6,428 nucleotides of DNA from Candidatus Aminicenantes bacterium UBA4085 (GCA_002383325.1 DFYJ01000082.1:1-6428), one strand, 5' to 3'; shown: positions 1 to 6,203, counted from the first letter of the stretch. The notes: a model not told the origin generated them from the sequence alone. Translations and numbers: made by a program.

Positions 1-998
1 AGGCCGAAGGCGGCGGTCGTCGGGCGGTCCGTGGGCGCCGACTGGGCCTGGTAGAATCCGCCTCCGTCCCAGAAATTCGGCTCCGAGCATCCCAGGCAGG
101 GGTGGCCGGACTGGACCGGGAAGGACAGGCCCTTCTCCCACTTGAGCGAGGAGCAGGCGTTGTAGGTCGTCGGCCCCTTGCAGCCCAGCTTGTAGAGGCA
201 GTGACCGGCCCGCGCGTCGTCGTCATCGAACTTGCCGGCGAACTTGCCGGCGTCGTAGAACGGGCGGCGCAGGCAGTGGTCATGGATGGTATGGCCGTAG
301 AAGGCCAGCGGACGCTTCAGGCTGTCCGTCTTCGGCAGCGCGCCCATGACCAGAAAATGGGCGATGGTCCCGGTCGTGACTTCGGGGATGGCCGGGCAGC
401 CGGGGATGTTGATGATCGGCTTGTCCTTGATGAACTCGTCGACCCCCAGGGCGCCGGTCGGATTCGGGTCGGCCTTGGGCAGGCCTCCGAAGGCCGCGCA
501 GTTGCCGGTGGCGATGATAGCGGCTGCCCCCGCCGCCGCCCCGCGCAGAATATCCGTGCCGCTGCGCCCGGCCACCGTGCAGTAGACGCCGTCGGCTGCG
601 GTCGGGAGACTGCCTTCGACCACGAGGACGTACCGGCCTTTGAATTTCTCCATGGTCGCCCGCATGGAGGCCTCGGCCTGGAAGCCGGCTGCGGCCATCA
701 GGGTCTCGTGGTAGTCCACGGCGATGCTGGCCAGGACCAGGTTGACCAGGCTGGGCGACTGGGAGCGGGACAAGGCCTCGGTGCAGCCGGCGCAGTCCTG
801 AAGCTCCAGCCAAATGACCGGGACGCGCGGCTTGGACTTCAGGGCTTCGGCCACCTGCTCGGGTGTTGCGGCCATGGCCTTGACGCCCGGCAGGAGCTCC
901 AGGCCCATCCAGCCGGAGACAAGGCCGCAGAATTTCATAAAGTCGCGGCGCGAGAGGCCGCTCGCACGCAAATGCTCATAGACGGTCGGTTCGCTCAT
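1..998 (-). CDS. [NiFe] hydrogenase small subunit, Tat-exported, group 1 type (3' end beyond window)
   Basis: Electron-transfer subunit of a membrane/periplasmic [NiFe] hydrogenase that passes electrons from H2 oxidation along three Fe-S clusters. The start is the ATG at 998, behind a GGGAGGGG Shine-Dalgarno. 332 codons are visible and the frame is still open at the left edge. A twin-arginine motif (SRRDFMK, residues 16-22) precedes a hydrophobic stretch. Proximal cluster ligands are C69, C72 (QDCAGCTE), C167 (GNCAAF) and C201 (PGCPAIP). The distal cluster is H239, C242, C267 and C273. The medial 3Fe-4S cluster is C282, C301 and C304 (HPCLGCSEPNFWD), with P294 where a fourth ligand would sit. 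It is the fifth gene of the operon, 27 nt after the gcvH-like gene. The large subunit is expected next, off the window. The gene is cut by the window edge, so a C-terminal membrane anchor cannot be judged. The family assignment is very secure; the subgroup is not. Confidence 0.95.
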   Translation of the reverse strand, partial: MSEPTVYEHLRASGLSRRDFMKFCGLVSGWMGLELLPGVKAMAATPEQVAEALKSKPRVPVIWLELQDCAGCTEALSRSQSPSLVNLVLASIAVDYHETLMAAAGFQAEASMRATMEKFKGRYVLVVEGSLPTAADGVYCTVAGRSGTDILRGAAAGAAAIIATGNCAAFGGLPKADPNPTGALGVDEFIKDKPIINIPGCPAIPEVTTGTIAHFLVMGALPKTDSLKRPLAFYGHTIHDHCLRRPFYDAGKFAGKFDDDDARAGHCLYKLGCKGPTTYNACSSLKWEKGLSFPVQSGHPCLGCSEPNFWDGGGFYQAQSAPTDRPTTAAFG

Positions 999-1025
999 GT
1001 CCCCTCCCTTCCGGGGTTGCCGGCT

Positions 1026-1472
1026 CTATTCGCAGGAGATGCCGTCGGCCTCGAGCTTGGCCTTGTAGGCGGCCAGCCCGTCGGGTCCGCTCAGGAGGCC
1101 GGCCTTATCCGCCTCCCAGTTGGGGCATTCCATCTCGACGATCCAGCCCTCGCCGTACGGGTCGCTGATGGCCAGGTTGGGTTCGGCGGCCAGCTTCTCG
1201 TTGGCCATCTTGAGAACCCCGGCAACCGGGGCGGGCACCGGGCCGACGTACTTGGAGCTCTCGACGGTCGCCACGCTCTTGCCGGCGGCGATCTCGGCCC
1301 CGATGTTCTTGGCCCGCACGGTGACGGCGTTCAGCTTGCCGCCGGAGAGCTTCCCGGCCACGGTGTTCATGCCGACCCGGATGAGGCCTTCGCCCATCGG
1401 CTTGGCCCAGACGTGCTTCTCGGCGTAGTAATAAAGGTCTTCCGGCAGATCGCAGCCTCGAATCTTGCCCAT
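1026..1472 (-). CDS. gcvH: GcvH-family lipoyl carrier protein, LbpA-like
   Basis: 148-aa lipoyl-domain protein. The lipoyl-lysine is K74 in VESSK, followed by a YVGPVPAPVAG turn, and the C-terminal half carries the typical DPYGEGWIVEM block (residues 104-114). In glycine cleavage, H protein carries the aminomethyl group. Here the context argues against that role: no gcvT or gcvP is visible, and the gene sits with tusA and two dsrE-family genes. The N-terminus (GCDLPEDLYYYAEKHVW, residues 6-22) and the near-terminal Cys147 resemble, from memory, the lipoate-binding proteins LbpA that work with sHdr sulfur oxidation. The best reading is a lipoyl carrier in sulfur metabolism rather than housekeeping GcvH. 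The AAGGAGA Shine-Dalgarno lies in the 16-nt gap after the preceding gene. The fold and lipoylation site are clear; the pathway is inferred from context. Confidence 0.9.
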   Translation of the reverse strand: MGKIRGCDLPEDLYYYAEKHVWAKPMGEGLIRVGMNTVAGKLSGGKLNAVTVRAKNIGAEIAAGKSVATVESSKYVGPVPAPVAGVLKMANEKLAAEPNLAISDPYGEGWIVEMECPNWEADKAGLLSGPDGLAAYKAKLEADGISCE

Positions 1473-1488
1473 GGCGCTTTCTCCTTGT

Positions 1489-1854
1489 CTAGAACGACAC
1501 GGTCTTGGCCCCTTCCGACATCTGCCAGAAGGAAGCCCCGCCGACCATCTTGACCCCGTCGATGAGATCCTCGGGGGTCAGCCCGTGCAGCTCCGTGGAG
1601 GCCGTGCAGGCCGTCATCTTGACCCCGGCCTCCAGGGCTTCGTTCAGGAACGATTCCACGGACTTGCCGCCGGCCTTGGGGAAGATGGTCGCGGCCATCC
1701 CCTTCTTCAGCAGCAGCGTCCCGTCGATGGTGAAGAACATGGTCACTTCGTAGTCCATGGCCGCGGCCAGGGTGGCCATGAAGAACGGCGTGGCGCAGCG
1801 GCGGGGGGTGTCCGGGCCGCTGGTCATCATGATCAGGATCTTGTCGGATTCCAT
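1489..1854 (-). CDS. DsrE-family sulfurtransferase-like protein (121 aa)
   Basis: Small cytoplasmic DsrE/DsrF-type protein. It starts with a beta-strand (KILIMMTSG) and has a helix/strand core ATLAAAMDYEVTMFFTIDG (residues 27-45). A candidate active Cys83 lies in KMTACTAS, with a second Cys20 near the N-terminus. DsrE-family proteins accept sulfane sulfur as a persulfide on a conserved Cys and exchange it with TusA. The C-terminal EDLIDG...GGASF block (residues 95-108) matches the neighbouring 158-aa protein, so the two look like tandem paralogs. This copy lacks the Met-rich insert of its neighbour. Gaps to its neighbours are 15 and 16 nt, and AAGGAGA precedes the ATG. It may belong to the DsrE3-type subfamily seen in sulfur-oxidation clusters, which I cannot decide by eye. 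Confidence 0.88.
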   Translation of the reverse strand: MESDKILIMMTSGPDTPRRCATPFFMATLAAAMDYEVTMFFTIDGTLLLKKGMAATIFPKAGGKSVESFLNEALEAGVKMTACTASTELHGLTPEDLIDGVKMVGGASFWQMSEGAKTVSF

Positions 1855-1869
1855 GGTCTCTCCTTGGGC

Positions 1870-2346
1870 TCAGAAGGTCAGGGTGATGGCGCTATGGCTG
1901 GCGAACTCGAGAAAGGTCGCCGCGCCGCCGATCTCCAGTCCGTCGATGAGGTCTTCCTTCTTGATGCCCAGGACGTCCATGGTCATCTGGCAGCCGATGA
2001 GCCGGACGCCCATCTCCTTGGACATCTCCAGCAGCTCGCTCAGCTTGGCCACCTTGGCCTTCTTCATCGAGCGGTTCATCATCATGGTGGCCATGGCGGT
2101 CATGCCCGGCAGCATGCCCAGGATGTTGGGCATGGGAATGGGCATGGCCGGGTTGGCGATGGGGGCGACGCGGAGCTTGTCGATCTTGCCCTTCTTCAGG
2201 ATTTGCAGCCCGTAGAAGGTGAAGAAGATGGCCACTTCCATGTCCATGGCGGCCGCGGCCGTCCCCAGGATGAAGGGCGGGTAGGCCATATCCATGCTTC
2301 CGTGGCTGGCTATGATGGCGAGGCGCTTGGCGGTTTCTTCGGCCAT
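1870..2346 (-). CDS. DsrE2-like / COG2210-type sulfur-trafficking protein (158 aa), Met-rich
   Basis: Second DsrE-superfamily member of the operon. The N-terminal strand (LAIIASHGSMDMAYPPF) and the AAAAMDMEVAIFFTFYG core (residues 30-46) are followed by a conserved RLIGCQMTMDVLGI motif with the only cysteine, C119, the presumed persulfide carrier. Compared with the 121-aa neighbour it has about 35 extra residues between roughly 60 and 95. That segment is rich in Met and Pro (9 Met in residues 68-94) and fairly hydrophobic. DsrE2 proteins are described as membrane-associated, and this segment could serve that purpose, but it is short and this is inference. Its role would be sulfur relay with TusA. 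AGGAG lies 6 nt before the ATG, in the 18-nt gap after tusA. Confidence 0.88.
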   Translation of the reverse strand: MAEETAKRLAIIASHGSMDMAYPPFILGTAAAAMDMEVAIFFTFYGLQILKKGKIDKLRVAPIANPAMPIPMPNILGMLPGMTAMATMMMNRSMKKAKVAKLSELLEMSKEMGVRLIGCQMTMDVLGIKKEDLIDGLEIGGAATFLEFASHSAITLTF

Positions 2347-2364
2347 GGGATTCTCCTGGCGGCC

Positions 2365-2601
2365 TTACTTGGCCTTCTTGATGTAGAAGATGTGCTTGCC
2401 GTCGATTTCCTCGTGGCCCAGCAGCTCGTGGCCGGTCTTGCCGGTCCAGGCCGACACATCGCTGACGGAGCCGGGATCAGTCGCGATCAGCTTGAGGACT
2501 TGTCCCACCTGCAGGGCATCCACGGCTTTCTTCGTCTTGATGATGGGCATGGGGCAGGCCAGGCCGCTGGCGTCGAGCGTTTGATCGGGCGTGATGGTCA
2601 T
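2365..2601 (-). CDS. tusA: TusA-family sulfur carrier protein
   Basis: 78-aa TusA/SirA-fold protein. The signature LDASGLACPMPIIKTKKA (residues 9-26) contains the CPxP motif with the sulfur-carrying Cys16, and the VLKLIATDPGSVSDVSAWTGKTGHELL stretch is the expected strand-helix segment. The length is typical of the family. TusA carries a persulfide in the cytoplasm and passes sulfur between rhodanese-like, DsrE-family and downstream acceptors. Being first in an operon with two DsrE homologues and an LbpA-like carrier points to dissimilatory sulfur trafficking rather than tRNA thiolation. AAAGGAG lies 10 nt upstream of the ATG. A possible 31-codon leader ORF ends across this start (ATGA overlap), which could couple their translation. 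Confidence 0.95.
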   Translation of the reverse strand: MTITPDQTLDASGLACPMPIIKTKKAVDALQVGQVLKLIATDPGSVSDVSAWTGKTGHELLGHEEIDGKHIFYIKKAK

Positions 2602-2693
2602 CGGCAGAGGACTCCTTTAATTAGATGGGGATATGGAAATGGGGCATGCGGCGGAAGGAATCCGTCGCAAAAGAAGAGCCCCTTGGTCGACAT
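2598..2693 (-). CDS. possible 31-codon leader ORF overlapping the tusA start
   Basis: An ATG at 2693, 6 nt after a GGAAG purine run, opens a 31-codon frame that closes on a TGA overlapping the tusA ATG as ATGA. The peptide begins MSTKGLFFCDGFLPPH, is rich in Pro and aromatic residues, has two Cys, and resembles no family I know. It lies inside the predicted 5' leader of the operon. It could be a leader peptide that couples translation to tusA, or chance. An imperfect hairpin (arms 2648-2655 and 2661-2668) falls within it. The ATGA overlap is the main support. Confidence 0.25.
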   Translation of the reverse strand: MSTKGLFFCDGFLPPHAPFPYPHLIKGVLCR

Positions 2694-2737
2694 TGTCTCT
2701 TCCGTCCGGCGGGTTGCCGGCCCCGCAAGACGAAGTT

Positions 2738-2766
2738 AACCTACTCCAGCGAGGCCCTCATGTCAA
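2738..2766 (-). promoter_or_regulatory. candidate sigma70-type promoter of the tusA operon
   Basis: On the minus strand a consensus -35 TTGACA (2766-2761) is followed after 17 nt by TAGGTT (2743-2738), which matches only 3 of 6 bases of the -10 consensus. Transcription would start near 2731, leaving a leader of about 130 nt before tusA. A strong -35 with a poor -10, plus an inverted repeat just upstream, fits a regulated promoter. Confidence 0.45.
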
Positions 2767-2777
2767 TGGGATTATTG

Positions 2778-2810
2778 CTCGTAACTCCCATATTTATCGG
2801 TAGTTACGGG
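2778..2810. promoter_or_regulatory. inverted repeat CGTAACT-N15-AGTTACG, candidate regulator site
   Basis: Perfect 7-bp arms at 2780-2786 and 2802-2808, extendable to 9 bp with one T-G wobble. The half-sites begin 21-22 bp apart, about two helical turns, as expected for a dimeric DNA-binding protein. The centre (about 2794) is about 63 bp upstream of the start predicted for the tusA operon promoter, a position typical of class I activator sites. I do not recognise the sequence as a known regulator's motif. Confidence 0.45.
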
Positions 2811-2951
2811 AGAATTCCTTGGCTTCCATGAATCCGCTCCGCGGTGGCGAAAACAGATGCGAGGTATGGAACGAGACTTGGAGACCGGCCGGAAATCGCT
2901 GCATGGGAATCTGACAAAACCGGGCATAAGACGACTTATAGCCGTCCGGTA

Positions 2952-2980
2952 TTGACGATTTTGGATGGGAGCTTCAGATT
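2952..2980 (+). promoter_or_regulatory. weak candidate promoter of the LamG-domain gene
   Basis: TTGACG (2952-2957) and CAGATT (2975-2980) are separated by 17 nt and lie just upstream of the gene starting at 3014. The -35 matches 5 of 6 bases but the -10 only 3 of 6, so this is tentative. Confidence 0.22.
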
Positions 2981-3013
2981 GGCGGTGACGGAAATGCTTA
3001 AAGGGAGGCTTGC

Positions 3014-4525
3014 ATGAAAGGCAGAACAAGGATTGGGGGCTTAGCTCTAGCCGCTCTCCTGGTCGCGGCCTTGTCGTTTTCCGGCGATGGGAATCTCAGT
3101 CCGCGGGCGACATCCGCCCCGTCGGAGCCGGAGCTTGTCCTGTTCTTGGCCGCCAGCGCGGCGGCCCCATTCTCGGACCTGAGTCCGATCCATCACCCGG
3201 TCTCTCTTATTCCCGGAGAATCCGGCGGGAATGTCCGGATCGTCTACGATGAGGAGATAGGGCGCGATGTCTACTCGTTCGATCAAGGGGGATGGCTGGA
3301 GATACCGGATCTCCATCATCTCTTCACTGTGACTGGGACCGATGAATTGACCATCGAGATGTGCGTTAAGGCGCTTGATCCCGCCAACGAGGTATTTTAT
3401 TGCGGCGAACAGGCGCTGCCGATCCTCACTCCGACACCCGATCAGGTATTCCTGCACAAAGGGGATTTCTCAGGGAATAGAAATTTCGGTTTAAACTTCG
3501 CCTGGGGCCGAGACGATATGAGGCCCGAATACTGCGCTGACTTTGGCTATTTCCCCGGCTATGGCTTTAGCATGGGGCAGACGACGGACGGCTTCTGTTC
3601 GCCGCCAAATCCCAATCTCGTGCCCGGATGGAAAGTTTTATCTATCCGAGTGACCAGAGAAATCTTCGACGTCCCATGGACTCCTGAAATAGACCATGTC
3701 GCTTGGTGTTATACCAATCGATGCGGCAATCCTTATCCTGCGGCTTTCATACCCGCCAACCTCGATCTTTATGCCGCCATGGCAGCGGATGATCCTTTGC
3801 TCATCGGAAATGGTCGGCCTACAACCGGTACGAATCCCTTTGTTGCCAATCCCTTCAAGGGAAAAATCGCCTACGTCCGAGTCTACCGAGGCCTCCTGTC
3901 GGAAGGTGAACTGAACGATAATCCCGCCAACCTTCCGGACCTGCCCCCTTCCAACCGGGCGCCTGTCGCCGTCTGCAAAGACTTGACGATCGAGGCCGAT
4001 GCGAATTGCCAGGCTCAAATCAATGCGGCGATTCTTGACGCCGGATCGTACGATCCCGACGGCGATGCCCTGAACCTGAGTATCGACAATATGGGACCGC
4101 TGTCGGCGGGTGCCTCCGGAAAGCAGACGTACACCTTGACGTTGACGGCGACTGAGGCGGCGAGCGAGGGACTGAGCTCCTCCTGCCAGGCCCAGGTCAT
4201 GGTCATCGACGTCACGGCGCCCGTGCCGGGCGTCAGCGATCCTGTTTGTGCCCCCGATGGAAAAGGCCGTTCAGCCAATCTTCTTCGCGCCCTGGCGGCG
4301 GATGCCTGCGGCGGAACCGGGACGGCTTCCTTCTCGGATGTCGTGGTCTTCAACAACGGGGGGCAGCCGGTCCAAGGCAAGGGCGTCTTCAGTTTGTTGG
4401 GAGACACCCTGACCGTCTACCCGAGCGGCGCCGGTTGGATCGTTGCGGCAACCATCACGGCGACAGACGGGCGGGGCAATACCAGATCAGAGACCTTCCG
4501 AAAACCGTTGATCAAGTGCCGATAG
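3014..4525 (+). CDS. secreted LamG-like and Ig-like domain protein (503 aa)
   Basis: Exported protein of unknown substrate. Residues 1-23 form a signal peptide (KGRTR followed by GGLALAALLVAALSFSG). Residues about 70-300 look like a concanavalin-A/LamG-like beta-sandwich: DVYSFDQGGWLEIPD near the start, DELTIEMCVKA in the middle, and the typical closing FKGKIAYVRVYRGLLSEGEL (281-300). Then comes an Ig/HYR-like module (about 315-405) opening with NRAPVAVCKDLTIEADANCQA and containing GSYDPDGDAL, as often seen before VTAPVP-type linkers. A final beta-rich segment (406-503) ends in ATITATDGRGNTRSE. Twelve cysteines, an even number, suggest disulfides in an extracytoplasmic protein. A likely job is binding to glycans or surface structures. 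No catalytic motif or C-terminal sorting signal is visible. AAGGGAGG lies 5 nt before the ATG, supporting this start. The region looks less GC-rich than the operon on its left. Confidence 0.88.
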   Translation: MKGRTRIGGLALAALLVAALSFSGDGNLSPRATSAPSEPELVLFLAASAAAPFSDLSPIHHPVSLIPGESGGNVRIVYDEEIGRDVYSFDQGGWLEIPDLHHLFTVTGTDELTIEMCVKALDPANEVFYCGEQALPILTPTPDQVFLHKGDFSGNRNFGLNFAWGRDDMRPEYCADFGYFPGYGFSMGQTTDGFCSPPNPNLVPGWKVLSIRVTREIFDVPWTPEIDHVAWCYTNRCGNPYPAAFIPANLDLYAAMAADDPLLIGNGRPTTGTNPFVANPFKGKIAYVRVYRGLLSEGELNDNPANLPDLPPSNRAPVAVCKDLTIEADANCQAQINAAILDAGSYDPDGDALNLSIDNMGPLSAGASGKQTYTLTLTATEAASEGLSSSCQAQVMVIDVTAPVPGVSDPVCAPDGKGRSANLLRALAADACGGTGTASFSDVVVFNNGGQPVQGKGVFSLLGDTLTVYPSGAGWIVAATITATDGRGNTRSETFRKPLIKCR

Positions 4526-4573
4526 CGGAACGATGCGGGCCCATCCCCGGATTTGCGAAGGCGGAGGGAGTCC
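4526..4573. other. short convergent intergenic gap, no obvious terminator
   Basis: 48 bp separate the stop codons of two convergent genes. GC-rich, with no hairpin followed by a T-run on either strand. Termination is not visible here. Confidence 0.6.
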
Positions 4574-5968
4574 TCACGGCTGCGGAAAGACGGTCGGCTG
4601 CGACGTCCAGGTCCGGCCGTCCCAGTAGCTGACGCCGCGGCGGCAGCGGTCCAGGAAGGCTCTCTGGCTGCCGTGGACAATGCCGCGCGCCCTCCAGCCG
4701 TCGAAGGCGCGGATGAAGTCCGCTCCGGGCCGCAGGTCGCGCAGAGCGAGGTCGGCCCCGAAGTCACAGGTCAGGAAAGCGTCGCGGCCCATGAACAGCA
4801 GGGCGCTGATGTGGTCGGGGGCCGGGCTGATCCTGACCAGCCACATCCACTGCGTCCCGAGGCCGCGGGAGATCTCGTTGTGGCGGATCCGGACGTAGAA
4901 CTTCTGCCGGGCGGGAGGCGCCTGGCGGGGGACGAAGCGCTCCAGGTCCGCGGCCCGGTCGCGCAGATCGTCGGGCACGGCGTAGGGCGGCCCCAGGCCC
5001 TTCGGCAAGTCCCGTCCATCGAGCCCGACGAGCACGGCGTCCCCGCCCAACAGATTGTTCGTGCCGCCAAGGAGGATATCGGCTGCGCCGTCGGCGCGAT
5101 GGAAGACCGTGAAGACCTGGAACGTGCCGGTGTGGTCGTAGTGGCCCAGCTCCTCACCGTCCGAGGAAAAGACTTGGAAGACGCTGGGACACTCCCTGTT
5201 GTCCCGCCACAGGGCCAGAATCTCGGGTCGACCGTCCCCGTCGATGTCCGCCGCCTGGATCTGAACGGGCACGAAGTCGCCGCCCCAGCGGGTTCTGGCG
5301 TATTCGATGTCGTAGCGGAGCTCCCTGAGCCACAGCCTGACCCCCTTGTGATCGTACAAGGCGATGCCGCGTTTTTCGGGTATGTCGTCATTCCAGAAGA
5401 GGGCCGTTTCCTGCTTCCCGTTGCCATCGGCATCCAGGAATGCGACTTTAGGGCGGTCAAGCTTGGCCGTTCCGTCTACGACGTCGGCTTCGTCATAAAT
5501 GGACGACTGATCCCCCGAGGCGGGAATTTCGATCGTCCATTTCGTCCGCCCCCCGCCGTCGATGATGGAGAGAATGCGGCCTTCGACCTTGTAACCGGCC
5601 GGCGGAGAATCCCTGAGCAGAATCGAGATGAGCAGGCCCGCGCCGCCGGCGAGGGTCAAGACCGCGGCGATCAAACCGGCCAGAAGACCCGGCGAGCGCC
5701 GGGCCGTTGAGCTTTCGGAAGCGCCGTTCTCGGGTCGTCCGCGCAGGAGCCAGCGGTCGAGCTCGGGCTTCAGAGCGATGACCTTGGATTTCTTGGCTTC
5801 CCGGTTGATCCGGTGGATCGGGAGGCCGTGATCCTTCTCCCAGCGCATGCATGTCCGTATGTCGCAGCGCAAGTGAGAGGAGATCTCCTTCCAGCCGTCG
5901 AGACGATCGCTCGGGCCGGAGGCAGCCGCAGGGGAATCGGCGGGAGCTCGTCCTATCGGAGAATCCAT
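4574..5968 (-). CDS. membrane protein: N-terminal HTH, one TM helix, exported FG-GAP/VCBS-like domain (464 aa)
   Basis: Residues 22-75 form an excisionase/MerR-like DNA-binding helix-turn-helix (DGWKEISSHLRCDIRTCMRW, then EKDHGLPIHRI, ending ALKPELDRWL). After a short Ser/Arg-rich linker, a single hydrophobic helix spans about 94-117, preceded by RRS, so the N-terminus should be cytoplasmic. The exported part carries two Asp-rich FG-GAP-type calcium-binding loops, FLDADGNGKQETALF (177-191) and AADIDGDGRPEILALW (239-254), in a probable beta-propeller. The rest resembles nothing I can name. The architecture recalls one-component membrane regulators such as CadC/ToxR in layout, but with an unrelated HTH and sensor, so a sensing-regulator role is inference. 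The gene converges with the LamG gene, 48 nt apart. AGGAG lies 11 nt before the chosen ATG, which is rather far. Confidence 0.85.
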   Translation of the reverse strand: MDSPIGRAPADSPAAASGPSDRLDGWKEISSHLRCDIRTCMRWEKDHGLPIHRINREAKKSKVIALKPELDRWLLRGRPENGASESSTARRSPGLLAGLIAAVLTLAGGAGLLISILLRDSPPAGYKVEGRILSIIDGGGRTKWTIEIPASGDQSSIYDEADVVDGTAKLDRPKVAFLDADGNGKQETALFWNDDIPEKRGIALYDHKGVRLWLRELRYDIEYARTRWGGDFVPVQIQAADIDGDGRPEILALWRDNRECPSVFQVFSSDGEELGHYDHTGTFQVFTVFHRADGAADILLGGTNNLLGGDAVLVGLDGRDLPKGLGPPYAVPDDLRDRAADLERFVPRQAPPARQKFYVRIRHNEISRGLGTQWMWLVRISPAPDHISALLFMGRDAFLTCDFGADLALRDLRPGADFIRAFDGWRARGIVHGSQRAFLDRCRRGVSYWDGRTWTSQPTVFPQP

Positions 5969-5984
5969 GTCGGTTCCGGCTCCT

Positions 5985-6013
5985 ATTTAAGTACTATTCC
6001 GCCCGCGTGGCAA
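5985..6013 (-). promoter_or_regulatory. candidate promoter of the HTH-TM-propeller gene
   Basis: On the minus strand TTGCCA (6013-6008) is followed after 17 nt by TTAAAT (5990-5985), matching 5/6 and 4/6 of the sigma70 consensus. The -10 abuts the AGGAG, so a start 7 nt downstream (about 5978) would leave the Shine-Dalgarno out of the mRNA. Either the promoter lies elsewhere or the gene has a very short leader. Confidence 0.35.
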
Positions 6014-6203
6014 GATGGGGCGGCCGGCCGGGAAGGCGTCGGCTTAGATCCATGGTCAAGACAAGGAAAAAGCCCAGCGACCCTCCCGCGGCGTGTGGCA
6101 TTCCCTGCTCCTTGCCGCATTTTTATATTCCGCCCTGGCTGAGCGAGTCAAACCGAAAGCCGGGGAATCCAGGAACCCGGGGATGCGGATCCGGCACGAT
6201 GAT

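Larger units (their letters stand above)
2602..3013. other. divergent intergenic region between the tusA operon and the LamG-domain gene
   Basis: 412 bp without a convincing conserved gene. It holds, from left to right, the leader ORF and leader hairpins (one has 5-bp arms at 2706-2710 and 2716-2720), the leftward promoter, the inverted repeat at 2778-2810, and the upstream region of the rightward gene. An 85-codon leftward frame across 2772-3029 gives an Arg/Phe/Cys-rich sequence with no recognisable domain and overlaps the start of the 503-aa gene, so I do not call it. Confidence 0.7.

Noticed and set aside
102..1553. Long plus-strand open frame (483 codons) across the hydrogenase and gcvH-like genes
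   Set aside because: It is antisense to genes with conserved motifs on the minus strand, its translation is low-complexity Gly/Ala/Asp/His-rich, and the GC-rich codon bias explains the lack of stops.
2706..2720. GC-rich 5-bp hairpin in the tusA leader as an attenuator or riboswitch
   Set aside because: Too short, with no following T-run and no recognisable riboswitch core.
1465..2739. Long plus-strand open frame (424 codons) across tusA and both dsrE-like genes
   Set aside because: Antisense shadow: a His/Gly/Asp-rich translation without domains, opposite four well-supported genes.
2772..3029. 85-codon minus-strand frame in the divergent intergenic region
   Set aside because: Arg/Phe/Cys-rich sequence without domain features, no good ribosome site, overlaps the start of the 503-aa gene, and contains the inverted repeat.
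4553..5710. Plus-strand open frame (385 codons) opposite the HTH-TM-propeller gene
   Set aside because: No recognisable domain. The minus strand has an HTH, a TM helix and FG-GAP-type loops in frame.
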